A stretch of DNA of 64,000 bases from Reticulitermes speratus (lineage: Eukaryota > Arthropoda > Insecta > Blattodea > Rhinotermitidae): the NCBI GenBank assembly GCA_021186555.1, contig JAJKFL010000014.1, positions 35,646,033 through 35,710,032 of the forward strand, read 5' to 3'. Below, piece after piece: positions 56,588 through 64,000 of this stretch; the first letter of the stretch is position 1, and every line of letters starts with the position of its first letter. The translations under genes and the position numbers were made by a program. The notes under the pieces are model-generated. The model had not been told where the DNA came from. It did not search any database and worked only from the letters and a program-made list of their open reading frames with translations.

Positions 56588-57685
56588 GATATAGTTTTCT
56601 CGGGCGCACAGCCGCGTCAATTCGTTTGAATACAACGTTTCGGGGACTAGCTCCGTCCCCATCCTCAGGCAAAACTGATTTAACATACAACTTGTCTGTC
56701 TCGTGTTTTTCTACCTGCAGGGAGAATCAGACTGGTTTTGTAGCGCCCAGACAGTTAAGTTGGTGGGCGGGCTGTTGACTGTTGTGCTCCCACGCCTCGC
56801 TGCGAGGTCCTTCTCTGACGTATTGCAGGCTGCCAGGCTCTGCTGAGTATGAAACCTCCATCCTTGTTGATGTTGTCAGGATGTAATTTTATTTCAATGG
56901 CTTCTTTTATTATGCAGTCCATGTATCCTTTTGTCCTGGCTAGTCTGCAGGTGTTGTTGAATTCTATCTTGTGGCCTGTTTCCAGCGCATGTTGAGCAAC
57001 TGCTGATTTTTCTGTTTGCCCCAGTCTAAGGTGACGTATGTGCTCTTTTCGCCTCGTCTCGATCTTTCTTTTTGTCTGGTCAATATACGTCTTTCCGCAT
57101 TCACATGGGATGCCGTATACGCCGGGTATTTTTAAACCAGGGTCATCCTTCACTGGTCTGAGCATGTGGCAGGTTTTCTTTGCTGGGACGTGTATGGTTC
57201 TGATGTACTTGGATAGAAGTCTGCTGATTTTATTGGAAGTGGATTGTTGGTATGGCAGAAGTGCTGTAGCAGTTGGTTTTTCGTTGTTTTCTTTTTGTTT
57301 CCTTTTTGAGTTAAGGGCGTGACTGATATCCCGATCGCTGTAACCATTTTTACTGAAGGTCTTTTTTAAATGCTGTAGCTCTTCTCCTATGCTTTCCGTA
57401 TCGCAGATCGTCTTTGCCCGGTGTACCAGAGTTCGCAAAACCCCATTTTTCTGTGCCGGATGGTGTGCTGATTCTGCATGTAGATAGAGATCTGTGTGTG
57501 TAGGTTTTCTGTATACTGAGTGTCCTAGTGGACCATCCGGTTTCTTCTTTACAAGGACATGTAGAAAAACACGGGACAGACGAGTTGTATGTTAAATCAG
57601 TTTTGCCTGAGGATGGGGACGGAGCTAGTCCCCGAAACGTTGTATTCAATCGAATTGACGCGGCTGTGCGCACGAGAAGACTATA
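56588..57685 (-). mobile_element. 5'-truncated Penelope-like element with inverted pseudo-LTRs
   Basis: Arms of about 130 bp (56588-56720 and 57555-57685) are near-perfect inverted repeats. Each contains ACGTTTCGGGGACTAGCTCC and CCCCATCCTCAGGCAAAACT, the classic Penelope-type signature. Between them is the GIY-YIG endonuclease end of the Penelope protein; the RT part is missing. It lies between the start exon at 56347 and the cyclin-Q gene, in the shared upstream region of two divergent genes. Confidence 0.88.
56755..57438 (-). pseudogene. Penelope-type GIY-YIG endonuclease fragment
   Basis: About 227 residues. Linker with CHMLRPVKDD, then GVYGIPCECGKTYIDQTKRK, ETRRKEHIRHLRLGQ, KSAVAQHALETGHKI and KGYMDCIIKEAIEIKLHPDN. 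These are the GIY-YIG blocks of Penelope-like elements. The usual YIGQT reads YIDQT (Gly to Asp). The reading frame is open but starts inside the protein, so it is not functional. Confidence 0.88.
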
Positions 57686-57699
57686 TTGAATCATGTCGC

Positions 57700-58555
57700 C
57701 GCGAAAGTTTTAAAACTTATATATACCGCTGTGCGAGTTTATAGCTGAGCTGTGTAGTAGTAGATAATCTGTGCCCAGGTCGTCCAGTTTGTCACGTGCC
57801 AAACATCACGCACTAACCTTCGGCACGGATGACTTGCAGCTGCCGGCCGCCATATTGCCCAGGATGAAGGAGTGGAATAGTTTCCATCGCGGATTGATAC
57901 GTAAATAAGCGTGTTAGTTGAACAAGGTAATTTAATGTTTTGACTGTTGTGTAGGCATGCAGTTTGCTTTTGAATACCGTGAAATTTTTAATGAATGATG
58001 TCTGAGATAGTTGGTTTCTCTGTAAAGTATATGAGTTAGAATCTTTGAAGAACGTGGAAGAAACAGTACAATGTGTACCGAAGAGGTTATGATCAAAGTG
58101 AGGTGTAACATGGTGAAGTTTGTGCTAGGTTTTAGGCTGTTTCGTTTGGATACCTTAAAGTGTGTGCCCCATTGTACGTCACGTGCATGGAAGGCAGTTG
58201 GATCCTGAAAAATTGTTGGCCTTGCGTCTTGTTAGCTTGTATTGCTTTTTGTCCTGATTTAGTTTTGTTGACTAACAGGCATTAAAATTGTATGCTGCTA
58301 TTTTAAATGTCTCTGATGTAACAGTAAGACGAATTTTCGTGGCCACAGAATTATTGCAAGCAAGGCACACTTGACTCCAATTTTATACCACTAATCGTCA
58401 CCCTGCCAGTGTTTTTAACATTGTGTGCTGGCACCAATTTGCGTGATTCTGTTCGCTAATCTCTGTCCCCATGCTAATGAACACTCTGATTATATGCAGT
58501 TATAACTGGTGTGTTGTCTAATTTTCAGCTTAACTGTGACGTGGAATAAACAAGA
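57700..58555 (+). promoter_or_regulatory. Probable cyclin-Q promoter and 5' UTR region
   Basis: A locally GC/CpG-rich patch (57780-57900) includes GCCGCCATATTG, which resembles an initiator/YY1-type site. An acceptor TTTTCAG at 58522-58528 precedes 27 non-coding bases and the ATG at 58556, so an upstream non-coding exon is likely within this patch. The exact start site cannot be told from sequence alone. Confidence 0.4.
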
Positions 58556-61500
58556 ATGAAGGATGTTATAGATGTAATGCAACTCCAAAGAGACAAGAGT
58601 AGACAAGTCCCAGCCATAGACTACACGGAAACGGAGAATAGTTTCATTGCAGTGAGATACATATTTGAATGTGGTAAGGACATGAGTTGTTATGAACTGG
58701 TTGAGATGGGTGGGATATTTATCTCACATGATTGAGATGAGAAATGCATATAAAATTTGGATTTTGTTATAGGAACATACATTATTTTCTTAGCAGTACT
58801 GTACTGTCTGCATTTGTTTACTAGTAATCACATCCAAGCACAATTAAATATGGAATGGAAGCAATGTTTAAGAGTGCATATGCCAAAACAGTGATAATTG
58901 GTGTCTGAATTTATGCCATGCTATTCACATCTTAAGAAACCATCTTTGAATTACATTATGAACATGGGTGATGACAGAGAGAGACAGAGGGGTGTTTTAT
59001 TTGCTAATGCTGTCAGTTGCTAAGATTATGCAGTTTCAGTGATAGATGAATGAAATATGAGCTTGTGGTTACGAGACTTGGTTGCCTGCATTTATGGCTG
59101 CCAATATACTCACAGAAACTGAAAGCATAATGCTAGTTTATCCTTTCTAGCTAGTAAGTGTATATGTGCATGTCATGACTTGAAACATGGTGGTATAATT
59201 TGTGGAGGAATAAAGTGTTCAAGTGCATAACCTTGCTTTCTATACACACCAGTCTAAAGTGTAACATTGGTTTACACATACAAAAAGCCACAGTGTAACC
59301 TTAGTTTCTAGACAAATTCAAAGCCTAACCTTGGTCTGTACACACACAGACCCAAAGCCTAATATGGGTTTACATACACAAAAGGCTGATGTGGCTTTAT
59401 GTACATAATGATCCATGGCCTGATCTTGGTTTACACACACACACACATCCAAAGCCTAACTGTAGTTTCAACACATACAAACCCACAGTCTGACCCTGAT
59501 TTATACAGACAAGTCTAAAGGCTTGTCTTTGTGCACACAAGAATCCAAGGCCTAACCTTAGTCCACACCACACAAATCCAAAGCTTAACCTTTGTTTATA
59601 TGCACACAGACCCAACATGTGACCTTGTTTTTATACATGCACAAATTCAGAGTGTAGCCATACTTTACACACACACACACACATATCCAAGGCTGAGCCT
59701 TGTTCTGTATACATACAAATCCAAATCCTAACTTTGTTTCTACACAGAGATCTAGTTAGTTAGTTAGTTACTTCCTGTCACTCCTTGCGGAGCATAGGGC
59801 CTCCTTTCAGAGGTTTCTTGATCTGGAAGTGTGCATTCTGTAGTGGGTGACCAGTCCACAGACTGCACAATTTCTGCTCATTTTGATATGACTGCCAGAG
59901 CCATCTAGCAGTTAATCAGGAGACTTGGGTGAGAAATGGCCGCTGAATTTTGCTTACGAAACATCTCTATTCATGCCCATAAGGTTCTTTTACATGCCGT
60001 AAACCTACGACATGGGACCGACGGCTTTACTTCCCCTCCGAAGGAAGTTGTGCTACGGATTTTTATCACCCTTATAAATCCATCGACCTCGGTTGGGATT
60101 GAACCCGCTAACCTTGGGTCCAGTGGCGAGCACGCTAACCACTAGTCCACCGAGGGCGACACACAGAGATCTAAAACTATCTTTTTTATACGCATGAGCC
60201 CAAAGCCTAAACAGTTTTACACACAGATCCAAAGGCTAATCTTTTCTGTACACACAAACATGAAGCCTGACTTTGGTTTGTGCACACAAATCTAAAGGCA
60301 GTTTTGGTTTATACACTCACAAACCTATAGCATAACCTTACTCTAGATGCAGAAAACCCAAAGCCTAACATGATTCCCATCCTCACACATCCCCCCCCCC
60401 CCCAAACTGTGCACACACACACACACACACACACCTTAGTTAGCAACTGTAACCTGAGTTTCTCTCTTACCTGTTATCCTTGCTTGTGAGACCATGATAT
60501 TGTAATATGGGAAGTAATATGGAAAGGAAGGCATCTGGTACGATTACATGTGTATGTGTATTCCACTGGTTACAGAAAGAACAGCATTTTAAACTATTGT
60601 TAAATGATGAATGTAAACAGTGAAATGTTAGGGCAAAAATTAATACATGTCTTTTTTCTACGTTACATTGTAAAACGTTATTTAAAAACCTTAGAAAGAA
60701 GAGACCTTTTCTACGTTACATTGTAAATTGTTATTTAAAAACCTTAGAAAGAAGAGACCTTGTGGGATACCTAGGCATAGGTGGGAGAATGTTATTAATA
60801 TGGATATGGAAGAAATAGGCTGTCATGTACATGGTAATGAAACACAGGGACTTTCTTTAGTAGCCAAGCAACTGGGAGCTTTTCGAGAAGGACTTTGTTC
60901 CTTGGAATTAGTTATTATGAAATGTATTGTTGATGTATGCTGCATATGGAGGTTATATTCTGAGAGAAATGACACATTTGACAAACATAGGAACCTGTGT
61001 AAAATTGTACGAAATTTCAGAAAATAATTTGAGTATATATTTTTGTAATGAAAGCAGTTTACTGCTTAGAAGTACCAGTAATGCATGAATACAAATGATA
61101 CCATGCACTGAAAATATGGTTAACTTCCAGCAGTGCTGGCAGTTTGTGGGGAGCATGGAGTTGCTGGAGACGCAGAATTTGGCTTACAGAAAGACTGTTA
61201 AAGCTATTAGGGTACTGTCTGGGGATAGCAAGAACCATGTTGCAAAGTTTCCCCTCTCTATTAGCAAATTAGTGGGGGGGGGGGGGGTGTCTGCTTCTTG
61301 TTGTATTGCTTAGAATCTTGCTGGAATCAGCTGATTTTTTATTTCATTATTATAAGTCTATTTCCTAGCTGTGTGAATTCAGTATTTTTGTTGCTGTGTA
61401 ACGTGTGTGCTACACACAATGGTAAGTTACTGATCCAGTACCAAGTATTTCTCTCTTTCTCTTGTTCCTTTTGTGACTTGGTGCATTACCTTTATACTTT

Positions 61501-63562
61501 TTCTCCTTGTTGGTTTTTTTAATGTTACAATCATCCGAGCTTTTTTTTACCTGTGAATTCATTCAGTACCAACCATGAATATACTCATGTATATCTAGTG
61601 TGTGTGCTGGAACACCCCTGAATATATTCATGTCTGGTGTGTCCAGTGGAGCAAACATGAATATATTTGTCAATCTAGTATGTCCACAGGACCACTCCTA
61701 AATACACTTACGTCTTTTCCATATGTCAGTTGGACCAACCCTGAGTATGTTCTTGTCTACCTAGTGTGTCCGTTTGACCAGTTCTGAATATAACTGTGTA
61801 TCAAGCATGTCCTCTTTGCCAATACCAAATATACTTGTGTCTGTCTAGTGCATCTGCTGAACCAGCCATGAATACATTTGTTTCCAGTTTCTTCTCTTTT
61901 CACTTCACACCAATTTTAAATATGTCTTTGATCATTTATATTTCTCTGCCTGTGGAAGAGGCAGCAAATTGTTCTTGAGGCAAAATCAAAATGATTAGAA
62001 GAAAAATAAACTCTGAAATACAGATTTTTAACACCTACAAAAAAAAATCTGGTCAGGAAGATATATCAATGCCTGATGAATATGCATTAAGGAATACCTT
62101 CTGTAGCATAGTTTTGTGTGACATCTTCATTGTTTGAAATTGTCTGTTTGATTACACACACTGAAAGCTCTGATTTCATTAAATTTGTTACAGTCATGTA
62201 GCAAGGGATGTTCACACAATGCTTATAGTCATACCTGATGAGATTGTTATGCTCATAGGTCAGATTGTGTTTGAATATCTAGTATGCAGACAAATATTTT
62301 GGTTGCCAGCAAAGAGATGGATCAGCATTTACTGGCATGTTACTGTGGCTCTGGCCTTCGTCTAGGGCATAAGATTAATTTCTTCCTTCTGTACTCTTTG
62401 TCATAAACAGATTCAGGCAAGGCATAAGACTTGGGGGGGGGGGGGGGGGGGGGGGCAGAGAGAAGTCTGTTCAATGAAAAAGAGACATGAATTGTTACAG
62501 TGTATGAGTTGTTAATATGAATGTTTTATTCTCAATTTTAAGTTTTAATATAGCTGTTTTTGTATGCTGTATTTGGTTGTACTGGTTGTTTTAAGACAGA
62601 AAGTAGAGAAAAGATACATTCACATTAGTGTAGGAATACAACATGACATAAAAACATTTAATTAATGTATCAGTTATGTTGGTCTTAACTTATTTGGTTA
62701 CAGTTCCCCATTTCCTATGTACTCCCAATTGACCAAGTGAGATTGCCAGAACTGAAAGGACGAACTCCCTCCTGAGAAGAGAGTTATGAGCAACAGGTTT
62801 TCAGTTGCCTGCATTGACCAGGAAACTGCTGCTTTTTACTCCTGGTTATTCTTAATTTTCCCGTTTTATTGTTTCAGGTATCAAGCTGGATGCACAGCCA
62901 TTGACAATAGGAACAGCTGCCATTTTGTATCACAGGTTTTTCAAGGAAACAGACAACGCAGGTTATGACAATTATGTAAGCTGCTGTGTTGTCAGTTACT
63001 TTCCTCATTTTGTAATGAAATGAAGGTTCATGCTAACCTGATGTCCATTTATAACTTTAATGTAAATCCTGAAACTTTTGTTAAGGTCTTCCGTACTGCA
63101 TTAGGACAGTAGTGTACTGGTGTCTTCTTTAACATGAAATGTTAGGCACAGAACGTTTATCTGCCTATTGGGTATATTAATTGTTTAGTGTGGCTGAAAA
63201 TTTTGCTGAGATTTAATATTAAATATAATGAATAACTGTATAGTCTGAACAACACTGTATGTGTGAATGAAAATGCTAGAGTTTTTTTTTTTTTTTTACA
63301 TTGCTTTAGTAGGAGGATGACACAGGTCTGGATATGTTTGTAGCTTATTGCTGCAACAACTCTCTACCTGGCGGGCAAAGTGAAGGATGACCCACTGAAA
63401 ATTCGAGATGTGATCAACGTCACCCACAACACTCTTCACAGAGGGTCGGCTCCTCTGGAACTTGGAGACGAGTACTGGAACATGAGAGATGCAATTGTGC
63501 AGGCAGAACTACTGATTATGAGAATGCTGAAGTTTGAAGTCACCACTGTGCATCCTCACAAG
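58556..63562 (+). CDS. CCNQ: Cyclin-Q (FAM58A/CCNQ), first three coding exons
   Basis: Exons 58556-58673, 62878-62975 and 63344-63562 join in frame (145 codons) and continue beyond the window. Start context is AACAAGAATGAAG. The protein has a 30-residue lead, then the cyclin box: FIAVRYIFECGIKLDAQPLT, TAAILYHRFFKETD, YLIAATTLYLAGKVKDD, LKIRDVINVTHNTL, GSAPLELGDEYW, and AELLIMRMLKFEV. This matches vertebrate FAM58A closely in order (AGKVEE, RDIINVS, EPLEL, LLMLRVLRF). Cyclin-Q activates CDK10, a nuclear kinase that in vertebrates phosphorylates ETS2. No damage seen. Intron 1 (4.2 kb) holds minisatellites and a SINE. Confidence 0.92.
58674..59220. other. Start of CCNQ intron 1
   Basis: Intronic sequence, no recognised repeat or exon. 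Confidence 0.5.
59221..60425. repeat. CA-rich minisatellite interrupted by a SINE
   Basis: Degenerate tandem units of roughly 50-60 bp built from CCAAAGCCTAACCTTGGTTT and ACACACACA words, at 59221-59741 and again at 60174-60425. The second half includes a 13-base C run (60391-60403) and a CA run. The two halves were one array before the SINE inserted. Confidence 0.85.
59755..60160 (-). mobile_element. tRNA-derived SINE with 13-bp target-site duplication
   Basis: Flanked by ACACAGAGATCTA at 59742-59754 and 60161-60173. The minus-strand head has tRNA-like A box (TGGACTAGTGGTTAGCGTGC) and B box (GGGTTCAATCC). The other end is a GTTAGTTAGTTAGTTA tail, that is (TAAC)n at the 3' end, as in other insect SINEs. 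About 406 bp. Confidence 0.88.
60653..60930 (+). mobile_element. Decayed LINE tail with short tandem duplication
   Basis: The phrase CTACGTTACATTGTAAA with TTATTTAAAAACCTTAGAAA is repeated twice in tandem (60659-60752). It leads into AAGAAGAGACCTTGTGGGAT, GGTGGGAGAATG and related words matching the RTE-type LINE tail at 12.6 kb. Confidence 0.55.
61573..61890. repeat. ~50-bp minisatellite in CCNQ intron 1
   Basis: About six diverged units with the words TGAATATATTCATGTCT, CTAGTGTGTCC and GGACCAACC. No coding potential. Confidence 0.75.
61891..62877. other. End of CCNQ intron 1 with a G homopolymer
   Basis: Contains a 23-base G run at 62433-62455; a 14-base G run lies at 61274-61287. Otherwise no feature recognised. 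Confidence 0.6.
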
Positions 63563-64000
63563 GTGTGTAACAAGGGGCAAAATGGTGACTTTATCTATTG
63601 AAGTTTACTAATGTTTTAGTTCTCAGGTTTTGGTTTCCTTTGTATACTCGAAACTTAGCAGGTTGTTATGAAATAACAAGGCAGAACATAAGCAAAAGTA
63701 TGGTGCAAGAAATTTGACAAGAACTGGAAAGTGTATACACTCACTTTTGTGAACATGTATCAGCTTTTGTTTTTGAAATTTTTTTGCTGAAAGACCATAT
63801 AAGGTAGGGCATTGCATGGGTTACCACTTCTTCATGTATGGGAGACACCTGGATTGAATTTCTGGCTTAGATCAGTCCATTCATTGCAGTTACACAAACC
63901 CATCACTGTGCACTTCCATACTTTGTTGTGCTTAGGTTGTTAGTACTGTATCTACCTAAACATGATGGATTCTCTTTTTCCTCCATGTACCTTCAAAAAC
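63563..64000. other. Start of the next CCNQ intron
   Basis: Follows the donor GTGTGT at 63563. No exon recognised before the window ends. Confidence 0.5.

Noticed and set aside
7290..60160. True tRNA genes at the A/B-box sites (7.4 kb and 60.1 kb)
   Set aside because: Boxes are followed by long non-tRNA bodies and, at 59.75-60.16 kb, a target-site duplication and simple-repeat tail, so these are SINEs.

Overview
Eukaryotic nuclear DNA, most likely from an insect or other arthropod with a large, repeat-rich genome. Genes are split into short exons with GT-AG introns, and animal-type transposons are abundant: Tigger/pogo, a MULE with a FLYWCH finger, CR1-like and RTE-like LINEs, Penelope-like pieces and tRNA-derived SINEs. 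A cockroach or termite would fit the repeat flavour, but that is a guess and not demonstrated.

Three conserved genes are recognised on the + strand, each incomplete. Three internal exons of eIF3c lie at 4001-8152. The last four exons of a DCAKD-type dephospho-CoA kinase, including its C-terminal membrane helix, lie at 10872-31714. The first three coding exons of cyclin-Q (CCNQ/FAM58A) lie at 58556-63562, and that gene runs off the right edge. The eIF3c piece lacks both ends and DCAKD lacks its Walker-A exon, so the left 11 kb looks like a mosaic: either real rearrangement, very long introns, or misassembly.

The rest of the coding content belongs to a modular family that I cannot name. Its parts are a 14-residue start exon (MG-x3-K-L-[RK]-FWK-[RK]-R), phase-0 coiled-coil exons in tandem-duplicated units, 15-residue acidic/Cys repeats, and a C-terminal transmembrane exon pair. 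PKC-like AGC-kinase tail exons (minus strand 280-3028; plus strand 26644-26787) sit next to similar coiled-coil exons and may belong to the same family. One gene model starts at 56347 on the minus strand and has coiled-coil exons at 54.4, 47.2 and 45.9 kb. A compact transmembrane gene starts at 38753 and has a near-identical copy starting at 19791.

The window is dominated by a direct segmental duplication of about 11.3 kb: 15288-26523 and 34051-45480. It carries the compact gene, LINE pieces, foldbacks and a Tigger transposon. Copy 2 continues into the rest of the exon array and holds a Tigger with both ends. Copy 1 stops inside the Tigger right end and lies in DCAKD intron 3, so copy 1 is probably the derived one. 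By hand comparison the copies are almost identical, except in the satellite and in the last two exons of the compact gene, where changes are concentrated in coding bases.

Right of the array are a nearly full-length CR1-like LINE (47.5-52.6 kb), a 5'-truncated Penelope-like element with inverted ends (56.6-57.7 kb), and the CCNQ locus, whose first intron holds minisatellites and a SINE with a 13-bp target-site duplication.
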